From: Diabrotica undecimpunctata
Lineage: Eukaryota > Arthropoda > Insecta > Coleoptera > Chrysomelidae
Assembly (NCBI RefSeq): GCF_040954645.1
Contig: NC_092809.1
Span: 69,232,141 to 69,296,140, forward strand
Reading direction: 5' to 3'
DNA length: 64,000 nt
Below, piece after piece: positions 10,896 to 22,262 of this stretch. The notes below the pieces were generated by a model. It made no database searches. It saw nothing but the letters and a program-made list of their open reading frames with translations, and was not told the origin of the DNA. Positions within the stretch are counted from its first letter, which is position 1; every line of letters starts with the position of its first letter. Both the position numbers and the translations under genes were made by a program.

Positions 10896-12540
10896 CTTTT
10901 GAGCAGCCTTTTCCATCGAGGTAAATCGATGCTAAGAATGTCTTAGTCAAAAACGACAAAACGCGCAATTTTTATATGACCGATTTGAGCTAAATTTTCA
11001 TTAAATCTCTCCCACTGACCTATGATGCGTAAATTAATTAATTATCGGTTTATCCCATGAAACCTTCATATATGCATTAACAGTTTTCTGGTCCCAAAAA
11101 TTATAAGGACAAATGAAGGTATAAGATTTTAGTGAACATTGGACATTAAGAATAAAAGTTTGGTTTTACTACATATTAATAGGTTTTTCCTAATATTACA
11201 GTTTATTTTTAAAAGCAGTTTTAACTGTAGTTAATTGTAGGAAATATTAGAGAAATAATAAGCAATATTTGTATAAAACAGAAGTAAGCTCTTTTGGACG
11301 ATATGTTATTTTTATGTAACTCACGATATCCTGACATGCAGTTCTGCAGAAAAGTCAAAGACCTTCTCGAATTAATTTGGCTATGAGGGGGTTGGTTTTT
11401 CTTCCTTATCATTATCATCTTCTATACTCATGACGCCATCTTAAGTTAGATCCAAACCTTGAATAATTATGTCATGGTCACTTAATGCATCATCCACAAG
11501 AAATTCATCTATATTATCGTGGATGAAAGCATTGTGACTTAAAACCATCTCCGCCAATTTCATGTGCCAAATTAATTATTTCATCTGATAGTGTCTATGT
11601 TTAGATGGTTGCATTACTTGTTACACATGCTTGCCGCCAAACCTTTTTCCAACAGGTATTTAAAGTTCTTGGTCTTATTTGAGCGGAAGCAGATACAATA
11701 TGAATCAAACAAGCAAAAATAGAAAATTGCTTCCACACGTCTTTTAGTATTAAGGGCTCATTTTCTAGTTTACTCACAATGGATTTGTAAGTTATCTTTA
11801 TGTAATATTTTTTAAACGGTACAATTATGCCTTGATATAATGACTTAATAAGGCTTGTTTTTATTGTGTGTGAACGTTTGGATTTTATAAGTGTAGATGA
11901 CCTGCTGTATCTTCAATAAATAATAAAACTTTAAAACGAGAGATTCTTCCTTCTTATAGGCTTTAACTTCTGACACGAAGCACTTATTGAACCATTCTGT
12001 AAAATTAGCTGTTTTCAGCCAGGCTTTCTTTTTATCCATCCAATGCAATGGCAGTTCTTTTAAATCTTTGCCTTTTGAAGCACGTGGTCTAAGAGATTTA
12101 TATATTAAGAGCGGTTTCAACATCCGATCTCCTGATGCATTGCTACAACGTAATAATATTACTTAATCTTTACTTGCTTTATGCCCACTTGTAGTTTTTT
12201 TATTTTTTGCGATGTAAGTACGGTTAGGCATTTTTTTCCAATACCGTCCCGTTTCATTAGAGTTAAATACTTGATCGGCACAATATTCCCCATCTTGAAT
12301 AATTTTCGCTAGCTTCTGTGGAAATATTTTTGCTGCTGCTTAATTTGCTGTAGCACTCTCTCCTGTAATCTTGATATTATGAAGTGTATTTCTTTTAATA
12401 AACCCGGATATCCATCCTTTGCCAGCTAAAAATTCTTTAACAGCTTGGTAAATAGACACTAGTAGACACTGGTGGCTCTGACTGTTTCATTTACTCATAA
12501 AACTCAGAGCTTTTTACTAAAAAGCTGGATTAAATAACTT

Positions 12541-14830
12541 CTTCTTCTTAAGGTTGTCACTTCCCTATTACTGAAGGTTGGCTATAACTACAGCAAATTG
12601 CTCTCTATCTTGAGCTGTTCTTAGTATCGAATATGTGTCCATGCCTGTCCAGTATCTTACATTCTTTAACCAGGAGTATTTTCTTCTTCCTAGACCTCTT
12701 CTTTATTCCTCTTTCCCTTCCATTCTAAGTCGTAGGAAGTTGTATTTTTCTCCTCTGTAAATATGTCCTAGATAACTCGTTTTTCTGTTTTTTACAATAT
12801 TTAGGAGTTCTCTCTCAGTACCCATTTTTCTTAGCACCTCCTTGTTGGTCACGTGGTCTGTCCAAGAGATCTTCAGCATCCTTCGAAAAACCCACATCTC
12901 AAAGGCTTCTATACGCCTCATACTTGTAATTCCGAGAGTCCATGTTTCCACTCCGTATAGCAATATGGAATAAATAAACGTTTTTACAAATTGGTATCGG
13001 ATATCTAACGGTACCTTAGAGTTTATTAGGAATTTGTTCATTCGTTGAAATGCAGATATAGCATATTCTATACGAGCACGTATCCTCGTGGTCAAGGTCG
13101 TTTGTTATCCAGCAACCAAGATACTGGAATCTTTGTACTGGTTCTATATGTTTGTTATAGATACAAATATTAATGTCGACATTTGGTGCACGTGTAACAG
13201 CCATTTCTTTTGTTTTATTTGTGTTTATATTTAGTCCCAAGCTATCTCCCTCTCTGGTTATGACATTCGAAAATCGTTGTAAACCCTCAGCACTGTCCGC
13301 AATAATGACGGTGTCGTCTGCGTATCTTAAGTTGTTTACGTATTCTCCGTTGATTTTTATTCCTTCTTCAATATTTTCGAGGGCATTTTGAAAGATCTTT
13401 TCGGAATATATATTGAATAACAGTGAAGAAAGTACACAGCCCTGACGAACTCCTCTTTTTATTGGCAATTCTGCTGCCAGACGATTGTCCATTTGATCCC
13501 AATATAGTTTTTTAATAATTGCTACAGTGTTGTGGTATATATAATGTTGTGTTATGGTTTCTATGAGTTCTGTGTGTTTTACTCGATCAAACGCTTTTTC
13601 GTAGTCGATAAAACAGAGAAACACGTCTTTTCGCCATCTCGCTTCCATATCTGGAAGCCAAATAATGCCTCCCTTGTACCCAGCCCTATACGAAATCCAA
13701 ATTGATTGTCGCTCAGGTTTCTTTCGCATTCTCTGTATATTCATTGATGTACAATTTTAAGTAAAATTTTCAGAAAATGGCTCATCAGGCTAATTAATCT
13801 GAACTGTGAGCATCTATTTGCTTTATTTTTCTTGGGTATAGGTATAAATGTCGATCTAAGTCAGTCTTCTGGGAAAATTCCAGTGGTATATATTTTGTTA
13901 AATAATAGTGTTAACGTCTGAAGATTTTTTTCATTGATAAGCTTTATCATCTCTACGTATATTTTATCTGGACCTGAGGCTTTTCGTGGCTTTGCCATAT
14001 TGATTGTTTTTGTAACTTCCGATGTTAATATATCAAGGAATTTTTGTTGTACTATATTCATTTGTGGTTCTGTTCTCTCGTCATCAAACAGATCTTTGAT
14101 CTATTTTTCCCAGATATCTTCTACATTTTCTGGACTAGATACTATTTGGTTATTATCATCTACTAAATTTGTTGTAGTGATTTTTTTCTTCATATTTGTG
14201 ACTTCCTTAATCTTTTTGTATCCATTAAAGTAGTCATGCTTTTTAAGTAAATCTCCGAGTTCCTCACAGTTGCTGCTCATCCATTCTTCTTTGGCTTTCC
14301 TGATTTTGTTTCGGATGACTTCCTGGGTTTCTTTATATTTATCTTCATTGCGATTTTTGTAAGATCTTCTTATGTCCATCAGTTCTAGGACTTCTTCTGT
14401 GATCCATGTATTCTTTATTTTTCTGATGTTGTCTTGTAGTTGTTCTCTTTGTATAGTTGTGATTGTTGTTTTGAAGGTATGTCAAATACTTTTTATTGTT
14501 TCTTCTGCTTCCGCGGGTGCTTCATTGAACTTTTTTTTGAGTGTATCATTGAGTGTTTTCTCTATTTCTGCCTATACTATTGGATCTTTAAGTTTTTCGA
14601 GGCTACGTTTTATCTTCTCTCTGTATTTGATTTTCTTTAGTTTAATTAAAATTTTACCAATAACAGGATTGTGGTCGGAACCGATGTCCGCCCCGGAATA
14701 TGTTTTAACTCCCCTTATTCCATTTCTATAGCGTTTGTCAATTAATATATAATCAATCTGGTTTCTTATTAAATAACTACTTACAGAATCTCTTCTTTGA
14801 ATTAGTTCATAAATCCAAAAATTTGATGGC
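12541..14830 (-). mobile_element. 5'-truncated RTE-type LINE nested in Tigger
   Basis: The 3' end on the minus strand is an AAGAAGAAG tail at 12548-12541. The 5' side stops near 14830, inside the endonuclease domain, where Tigger sequence resumes. Both flanks belong to the same Tigger gene, so the LINE is the younger insertion. No clear target-site duplication was found. Confidence 0.8.
12703..14825 (-). pseudogene. RTE-type endonuclease/reverse transcriptase, frameshifted
   Basis: In order on the minus strand: the C-terminal end of the apurinic-type endonuclease (RNQIDYILID, then GADIGSDHNPVIG, about 14780-14660); a linker (14379-14101); the RT entry KPRKASGPDKI (14061-13861); the palm blocks CFIDYEKAFDRVKH, GVRQGCVLSSLLFNIYSEK and the catalytic RYADDTVIIAD (13744-13016); then the thumb/C-terminal part with LLYGVETWTL and RRMLKISWTDHVTNKEVLRK (13095-12703). 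Frames 13744-13016 and 13095-12703 overlap, showing a frameshift. The catalytic YADD is intact but the protein is not continuous. Confidence 0.88.
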
Positions 14831-15469
14831 TCTTATTGTTCTTTCTAATAATACATCCCTTATGTAAGATGAAAATTGGCGCTTAATTTTGAACCAGAAA
14901 TTATACATTTTCTTATAGCAATTTCATTCTTCTTAATTGCCCTTACAGTTGATTCGCCTAAATTAAAATGTTTTCCAATTGCCCTAGATCCTTCTCCTTT
15001 TCCTAAGCTATCTAAAATTGCAATTTTTTTGTTTGATTGTGTGTGATTTTTTTCCTCTACATTGGGCCAAATAAAATCTTTAAAAAATAATTAAAAAAAA
15101 TTAAACTTAGGATTTTAAGATAGCAAAAACCTCTTTTAATGAAAAATAAAGCTTTACAGCTTTACGACACTCAGTTAAACGTTTCAATCCGAAAACCGTG
15201 CTGCTTATTATACTGCAACTTGGAATCAGCAATCAGCAAACAGCATAAACAACTAATTATTAAACGAAGCATCACTAAGACAAAAATTATTTTAAAACAA
15301 TAACAAGTTAAACCTTGTTAATATTTAATTATAATAGTTAATAATAGAAATTTTGGACACATTTTTGGAGGAAATACAAATCGCACAACTTTAAATCGCA
15401 TAGAAATAGTCCGCATAAAAAGAGACTGTACTATGTTTTCTTAAGAATTGTATGTATACTTTAAATATA

Positions 15470-15918
15470 GCATGCTTTCTTCGTATTTTTTACTAACAGT
15501 TGAATATTTTCTGATCTTCTTGTCAACTGCACAGTGTCGTCTGCACACAGAATGTTATTTACAACTTTCCAGTTGACTATTGTTTCTTCGTCTGAATTTG
15601 ACGGAACTTTTACAAATTATTATAATAATTTGGACAAATAGTAGTGTAAAATATATAGGTCTCTGTCTTACTTCTAGTTTCACACTTACATCATCTAATA
15701 AATGACATTTTTACTATAATATTTGCTCTTTGGTTTCAATATAAATTCAGGATTATTTGAAATTCTTTATTATATATGCCTTTGTTTTCAAAATTTTCCT
15801 GTATCGAAAAGAGTATATCTCGACGTACTCTGCCAATAGCCTTTTTAAAGACTATGAAACTAGCATGCATTTTTTTGTTTAACACCCAGACCATACAGTG
15901 GCAGTACATTTCAAGCAA
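15470..15918 (-). pseudogene. LINE reverse transcriptase fragment
   Basis: The frame 15918-15736 carries FIVFKKAIGRVRRD and a GIYNKEFQIILNLY block, matching the 'FIDFQKAFDRV...GI..KDI..I..LY' region of RTE-like RTs. Some 150 bp further down, about 15580-15490, the palm motif appears as VNNILCADDTVQLT. Heavily mutated and truncated on both sides. It is adjacent to, but opposite in orientation from, the next LINE remnant. Confidence 0.65.
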
Positions 15919-16119
15919 ATAGAGCCTCCCAAGAACCCAATTACTTTTTGAATCCCATTTGGATATTGCTGATATAAAGTTATAACTTCTTGTAAATGCA
16001 GTTATGGATACTTCTAAGAAATGTCTTCACCAAACAAACGGCTCATTAATGAGATTTTTCAGTGATGGAAACATTCCTAGATAGAAACAACATCTTTTGC
16101 ACTCTTTACGTAGGGAAAA

Positions 16120-16565
16120 AAAGTTGAAAATTTAAAAAGACGAGTAAACTGACGAAAGAAATGAAAGGCAGAATTGACAAAACATTTATCAGACCAATAA
16201 TGACGTACACAGCATAAACAAGACCTGACACAGAGAGGACAAAAAGGATGTTAGAAACAACGTAGATGAAAATACTTACAAAAATTGATGGTAAGGCACT
16301 ATGGGACAGAGTTAAAAGTAGATATCCACGACATAGATGCAAGGTGGAAAACATCAAGAACTGAGTAAGAAATAGAAGAGTAGAATAAAACGATCATATA
16401 AGCAGAATCACAACAAAGAGAATATTAAAGACAGCAAGAGACGGTTACCCAATAGAAAGACGATTAGTAGGAAGACCACGAAAACGATGGAACGACAACT
16501 TACTGGAGGCACATTTAAAAACAGACAGAGTCATGTCTATATAAAAATAAAAAGAAGAAGAAGAA
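16120..16565 (+). pseudogene. LINE 3' end (post-RT domain) with GAAGAAG tail
   Basis: Plus-strand translation gives IRPIMTYTA, TRPDTERTKRMLETT, MKILTKIDGKALWDR, HISRITTKRILKTARDG and RRLVGRPRKRWNDNLLEA with scattered stops. This is the C-terminal region that follows the RT palm in a common insect LINE family. The tail AAGAAGAAGAAGA ends the element at about 16565. It is severely 5'-truncated. Confidence 0.75.
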
Positions 16566-16913
16566 GATAATGTTATAACAATCAAATAGTTGAGAGCATT
16601 TTATTTCAAATATAAAACTTACAGATACGAATTATTTCAAGAAATAAGGACAAGGGTTTTAAGGCTCACGAAAAATAAATCGCAAAACAATTTCAAAAAG
16701 CAAAATAAAATGTGTAAAAATGCTAAAAGACAAAAAGGGAATAAAACGGACGATGCCGTAAATATTTGACGAAGAAGGAATACACAACGAAACTAAAAAA
16801 AATAATACAATCGCAAGAAAAATGGCTGAAAGACACAGGCAAGATTAAAATATATCGAACGAACAAAGCATAGAAATGGTTAAGGATTTAAGGTCAATGT
16901 GAGGAAATCTCAC
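16566..16913. other. A-rich spacer, nothing recognised
   Basis: No domain or repeat structure could be identified. Confidence 0.35.
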
Positions 16914-17870
16914 TTAACCCTTAACTGGTGACGTGCCGTCAAAATGACGTATCGCAACTGCGCGTTAATTCGGGATCCCCATTTACTTTTAAATTTGTAC
17001 AGTCGACCCTCTCAGTACCTTTCAGTTTAGTCATCGAAAGTAGTAAGAACTTAGTAGTAAGTAGAAATTACCACGTGTAGAAAATCACAATACGTCAAAT
17101 TGACGGAACATCACAATTCACGTAACTATTTCATTAAATTGTGCAATATAAAAAGGAAATTCCACCGGCGTTCCTTCCAATGGTTTCCAGAAAAGTTGAC
17201 AAATCTCTTTATGGGTTTACTAAAGAACTAACGCTTCTTTCTCATGTGCCAAAGCGAAACAAGGCGGTTATACTTGTTTCATCGATGCACCAAAGTGAAA
17301 GTATTGACGGTTATTCTGGAAAGCCTGAAATTATTGCATTTTATAACTCGATAAAGGGTTCAGTAGATACTATGGATAAAAAATGCAGCAAATATTCGAG
17401 CAGTCGCCGTACACGTAGATGGCCAATGTCAATATTTTACAGAGTTGTCGACATAGCTTCTACGAATGCATATATTGTGTATTGTTCGGCAAATTCTGAA
17501 GAGAAAATAACTCGATTCCAATTTATCAAAAGTTTAGCACATGATTTAGTAACACTACTGCTTACCATAAGACTAGGCAACACAAGAATTCTTAGAGAAA
17601 TTCGAATAAATCGTAGTAGGATACTTCAGGTTCCAGTTCCGGTTATCGAAACAGTGAACGAGAAGTTGCCAAATAACAAAACCTGCCTTATATGTCAGCA
17701 AAGGCTAAAAAAAGAACTGCTTATGCGTGTGTTGAATGCAAGAGACCAACTTGTTTTTACTGTTTACAAAAAAATTTTTAAAACTTGTTACAGTCTACGC
17801 TAAGTATCGTATGCTTTTGTTTATTGTATACCTATTTTTGCCTAAGTTTACCCATTTCATTTTTCTAAGT
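16914..17870 (+). mobile_element. Internally deleted piggyBac element, left end visible
   Basis: TTAA at 16914-16917 is followed by CCCTTAACTGGTGACGTGCC, a typical piggyBac-like terminus, with subterminal GTCAAAATGACG and GTCAAATTGACG palindromic motifs at about 16938 and 17094. The transposase then starts directly in its C-terminal half, so the N-terminal half is deleted. I found no matching right terminus. Confidence 0.7.
17141..17830 (+). pseudogene. piggyBac transposase, C-terminal half
   Basis: The 220-codon frame has SLYGFTKELTLLSHVPKR, NKAVILVSSMHQSE, SGKPEIIAFYNSIKGSVDTM, CSKYSSSRRTRRWPMSIFYR and DIASTNAYIVY, the DDE_Tnp_1_7 C-terminal region with the final catalytic Asp context (SVDTMDKK). 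The Cys-rich zinc domain begins with NKTCLICQQ and continues in a shifted frame as YACVECKRPTCFYC. One frameshift therefore breaks the zinc domain. About 250-300 N-terminal residues are missing. Confidence 0.88.
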
Positions 17871-18649
17871 AAAGCAAAGAAGTGATTTATTTTGTTAATA
17901 CGAGTGGTAAATGAACTATCCTTTTGAATGTTTTGTAATGAAATTTATTGTTTTTTAAAAAAATTTTAGTAAAACGTTTAATTAGTGAATCTTTGTTTTT
18001 TTGTTGACGCTATACTCTGGCTAACAATTTTTTTAAAAGAATGACACTTTACGAGGTGTATTTAAGCATTAGTATTGAATCAATTGAATCTCTGAAACGG
18101 AGAAAACCATAAAAAAGAAATCGGACATCAGCCACTTAAGTGAAATTTACTCACATTTACTGTTTTTAGATAAAGAGTTCAATAAAAAAAACAGCATCGA
18201 ATTAATGTAGATTCTAATGCAGAAATCTAAAAGTTATGATTTTTCATTGTTTCTAATATAAAAATTCATCTGATTAACAATAAAGGTAGATTCCAGCTAT
18301 AAATGAACACAAATCAAACTGTCACATTAAGTCATTGTCAACTTTCAAGTGTTGTATCATGGAACACATATCTTAATGCAGCCGATTCAATGCGCTATTA
18401 ATTTTTCTTTTACCGAAAAAAGCTTTCTGTAAAAAAGGTTTCACATTGTACCTAGCAATAAAGCTTTCAAAGTTTCTAATATAATAATATAAAGTTTTTT
18501 TAAACTGTCCTTTTATGTTTTAGTCCTAAATGTTTGTTTTTTAAAAAAGAAATTGAACTCCACTTAACATGGTGATATGTTTGTTTTTTTAGAGGATTTT
18601 TTACATGCCATTTCAATCTTTGCTTGTATATAATGTATCTCATGATAAA
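17871..18649. other. AT-rich spacer, nothing recognised
   Basis: Only short frames; no repeats or domains seen. Confidence 0.35.
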
Positions 18650-18710
18650 CTTTTCAGCTATCACTGATGATGGTATAAAGCATACCGAAATATATTTGAT
18701 TACTCAAACA
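18650..18710 (+). ncRNA. Hammerhead-like motif, probably from a Penelope or similar retroelement terminus
   Basis: CTGATGA at 18664-18670, stem II GGTAT 18672-18676 with ATACC 18682-18686, GAAA at 18687-18690, a 2-bp loopless stem III TA/TA, then TT at 18695-18696, and stem I ATCA 18660-18663 with TGAT 18697-18700. The core is complete and stem II is perfect, but stem I is only 4 bp before it fails, so activity is doubtful. Confidence 0.55.
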
Positions 18711-19616
18711 GTGCTCTGGTCTTGCCATTAATCCATTCTTTTGTATATTATAAATGTATATATACGAATTTGTAGTTTTAAAAATTTTTTAGGAATTTCG
18801 TATGATTATCCTTTACAATATATAATAAACATTCATCTCAATATAATTTTTGTTGAGGTTTATATTTTAACTGTATATTGGATTGTTAGCTTTAAAGTTT
18901 AACCTCCATATTTTTTATTTACGTTAAAACATTTTTTCAGTATGAACCATATTTGTTTTTTATATACATGCCACCCATTGTTTCCAACTATATAGACGTT
19001 ACATTGACATTAAATTATTTTACAGGAATGCCTTTGAGAGCAGCATTTTCATATATCGCATGTGAGCTGACAAAGAGAAAAGCGCTGTATGAAGATCCTG
19101 CTGGAATACGCTCGATGGAGAGTTATTGAAATTTTTATAAATACAAATTTATTGTTTGTTTTTGTAAATTTTTTAGGAAGCTTTTCTTCTGAGTATTAAA
19201 GTATTATTTTTAATTAGAAATTAACTACGTCAAATACAGTGTTATAAGCTGTTTTTTCTGAAAGATTTTTTAATACAATTATTCATTCTACACCAAATGT
19301 AGACATCCGTGAATGAAGAGAATTTCCAACAACTTTTGAACGAGAAATTATTATATTATAAAATAAATTATATTAAAATATTAATTATATATAGTGTTTA
19401 GCTATATATTGTTACAGCGGGCTATTAAAAACTAGTTCTTACCTTTTATATTTTTGGAAATCATGTGAGAACCTTCCAATTCTTTGATAAGACTTAAGAC
19501 ATCCAGTAATAGTGCTAACTTTAATCAAATTTTCCAAAATATGTTATTTTGGAAGATGCTAAATTGATTTCCTTCGAAACATATCTTATTGCATAGCAGG
19601 CCGGGGCTAGTACCTT
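18711..19616. other. AT-rich spacer, nothing recognised
   Basis: No gene, repeat or terminus could be supported. Confidence 0.35.
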
Positions 19617-20000
19617 ACTTAACAAATCGATATAGGGACTATTTAAGGTTGCTATCTATAAAAATACCAAGAAATTTTACAGAATCGACGATATCCATAT
19701 GTCTGTTATTAAGAAGCAACGGTTGAAGAGTTTCATTATAGGATAATGCTGCTGTCTTATCCACGTTAAAAGAAAGTAAATTAGAGTTGGACCAGGTTTT
19801 TATTTTAAGTAGATCAGAAGTTATAATTGCATAAAGAGTTGCAATATTAGAGTTCCTTCAGGTAATACTGGTATCATCAGCAAAAAGAATAATGTTTCCA
19901 TCAATTTTTAAGTTAGTGATGTCATTTATAAAGAAAAGTAAAAGTGAAGGACCCAGTACAGAACTTTGTGGTACTCCACATATAATGCTTTTGTGACTAG
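19617..20000 (-). pseudogene. Jockey/CR1-type LINE reverse transcriptase fragment
   Basis: Minus-strand translation shows ICGVPQSSVLGPSLLLFFIND, then NIILFADDTSIT, then LLSFNVDKTAALSY and VKFLGIFID. These are the successive RT blocks around the catalytic FADD in jockey- and CR1-type LINEs, distinct from the RTE fragments elsewhere in the window. At least two stops are present and both ends are missing. Confidence 0.8.
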
Positions 20001-21634
20001 GTGCGAGTGGGTGCGACTAGGTGTGAGTCTTGGTGCCTATTCGTTTCGAATATTGGCGATGATTCTGGCTATAATTATTTTATGAACTGATGATTTCATT
20101 GGAACCAATTTAAATAAATACCTCGACTTCTGTAGAAATTTAGTTTTTTTATCAAAATGTATTTATCAGAATTTTTTTGACCCTACAAGCAATATGTTAA
20201 CTTACGAACTCACGCGATGAGAGAAACACTCACAGAGATCTGTGAGTAAAAACACTCCAAAAGTCAGCTAGGAATGGATGCAACAGTGAAAATGATCTAC
20301 CGTTTGTAGAATTTACATATTTAACCGAAGTGTGAGAGAAATGCTCATACTGTGAGTGATGCAGGGTTACAAATCTTTAAACTAATCGTAAAATTATAAA
20401 TTGGATCATAAAATTAGGATCTTTAATTAAAATTTATGAAAATTTCGAGTCTTAATGTGGATAAACAAGGAAAATATGAATAAAAAGAAATATTACCTCG
20501 GATACTATTATATATAATAATAAATTTTTTGGATAAATCCTTAAAGTTTTTTTTAAAGTTATTCCACCAAATTGAAAGTTTTTTTGTGCTTTAAAATCTC
20601 CAGTTTACCGATTATTTATAAAATTTTATTTAAAAATTAAATAAGCAAAATACTAAATTTTGGACTTTTCTATTGTTTATAAAAAACGATATATATTCTG
20701 GCTGAATATTTTTATGTATTTATCATTAGAAATACTCCCCCATTCATTCAAAATTTTGAGAGAGCTGATAAACTTTTTTTCACACAATACCTTTTTTGTC
20801 GCTGTAGCCTGTACTAATTCTTTTTTACTGTGTATTTGACATTTACTTTTTTTATCCTTCGTATAAATTTTAATACATTTTTCAATAGATTGATAGTACC
20901 TATTGTTTATATTGGACGTAAACAAACTATTAAAACTTTTGCAACAATCAATTGTTTTTTTCTTAAGTATTTTCTTAAAGTATTCTTTTTGCACCAAAGA
21001 GAACTTTCTGGTACCTAAAATGCAAAACTATAAAATTGATGTGTTCTCACTGGTGTAATCTTTTTAAAAATCCCGCCGTTTTACATCTCCCATTAGAGAC
21101 AGTAAAGTTGATACTGTTTTCCAGGTTTTATCTGCTTTCAGGACACGCAATATTCAGATTTAATCCAGATAAAGGAAGAAGTGAAAGCAAATCCCGATAA
21201 CTGCCTTTATTCTAATCAATACGGATTTCAAACGATAAAGTATAAGGCTGGTCTACTAAATAAAAACAAATTTTATTTATATCCCATAGCTATAAATCTG
21301 GTCCTACGAACGTTTTTCTTGGTTTTATGGCTTACACCGGTTTCAGTTCCTTTATATTGGATTTTAGTGTGGTAATTATATGGCTTCTATCTATAACTTT
21401 GTTAAAATATACGTTGCAGTAATGTTGCAGAAAATAAAACCAATGATGTGTTATATAGTTGGGTTTTATATGGCAAAATACGGGGACTTTTCTCTACGAG
21501 CTGTTTAGTTTTAAGAAAAACAAAAATAATTAATTTTAGAACCCAATTTTTTTGCTAAAAGATGATATAATAAAGAAATTTAATAAAATGATTAAAGTAA
21601 TAAATAAGCTACAGGTAACAAAGAAACTAACTAA
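20001..21634. other. AT-rich spacer with a small hairpin
   Basis: A hairpin with 8-bp arms ACTCACAG/CTGTGAGT lies near 20228-20247, and similar GTGAGAGAAA/TGCTCA motifs occur nearby. A 106-codon Lys-rich minus-strand frame (20997-20677) has no recognisable domain. Nothing else identified. Confidence 0.35.
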
Positions 21635-21900
21635 TGATCATCATTGGCTCTACAACACATGGTGGGTCTTGGCCTGTTATAAGATCAGTTTCCTTTCCTT
21701 TCTATCCTTCGTCATGGTTTTCCAAGTTCGCACTCTTAACAGTTGTAAGTCGTCTCCCACCTGGTCCTTAAATCGTGCTCTGGACTTGCCCTTTTCTCCT
21801 CACTCCATCCGATCTTTGGTTCTAAATGCCACCGTATCCTGTTTATTCTGATGGACCTACTACAGTACATTCAACCAACTTACGCCTCTAAACGATTAAT
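21635..21900 (-). pseudogene. RTE-type LINE C-terminus and 3' end
   Basis: Minus-strand translation gives ARFKDQVGDDLQLLRVRTWK, then MTKDRKERKLILEQAKTHH, then stops within a GATGATGAT-like end at 21635. This is the final segment of an insect RTE-type LINE protein. No RT palm lies upstream. Confidence 0.65.
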
Positions 21901-21924
21901 GGAATTCGCAGAAAATCTTTCGTT
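21861..21924. repeat. Inverted repeat arm (left), paired with 25012-25075
   Basis: About 64 bp, from TACAGTACATTCAACC to TCTTTCGTT, recurs in reverse orientation 3.1 kb away with only a few mismatches. Confidence 0.85.
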
Positions 21925-22262
21925 AAAGTAAAAGGCAGGGTAAAGTGCACTGGAGTTCTTCATAATCTTTTTAATAACTTATTTGTTTAAAATATATTGT
22001 TGCCTGTATTATCAGTTAGATTTAATTTGTATAAAATGAGGAGCATAATTTCAAGTGGAATTTTAAATATTATTGTTTATTTGGCTAATAATGCATATAT
22101 AAATATAATGGTTAACCTGCTGCACAATTATTTTGTAAATAACATTATAATAGTGTACATACTGATTATTTACATTTATAAATCATTATTGTCACTTAAT
22201 TCACTACCGCTGTCATTATGTAAATCTATAATCACTGGATTAATTTCACTAATTTTATTTTC
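21925..22262. other. AT-rich spacer
   Basis: Nothing recognised apart from short hydrophobic frames of AT-rich DNA. Confidence 0.35.

Larger units (their letters stand above)
11230..15060 (-). pseudogene. Tigger transposase, split and decayed
   Basis: The N-terminal CENP-B-type helix-turn-helix is at about 15060-14900 (KIAILDSLGKGEGSRAIG, LGESTVRAIKKNE). After the LINE insertion the gene resumes at about 12520, giving the DDE region: FNSNETGRYWKKMPNRTYI, where the expected catalytic Asp of DET is Asn, then GDRMLKPLLIYKSLRPRA and FTEWFNKCFVSEV (11845-12123). A degenerate acidic C-terminal tail continues to about 11230. Several stops are present. Loss of the first catalytic Asp, the stops and the 2.3-kb insertion all show it is dead. 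Confidence 0.85.
10162..15428 (-). mobile_element. Tigger/pogo element interrupted by a LINE
   Basis: The left end TA|CAGTAAGG...TTTTATGCGG and the right end, reversed TA|CAGTCTC...TTTTATGCGG, form imperfect terminal inverted repeats with a TA target duplication (10160-10161 and 15429-15430). Subterminal 'ATCGCATA' motifs occur at both ends. A minus-strand Tigger transposase lies inside, split by an RTE-type LINE at about 12541-14830, and a Penelope fragment sits at 10619-10895. Without the LINE the element is about 3.0 kb, close to the usual Tigger size plus the extra fragment. Confidence 0.85.

Noticed and set aside
20677..20997. 106-codon Lys-rich frame as a gene
   Set aside because: No recognisable domain, low complexity and AT-rich context; more likely chance.
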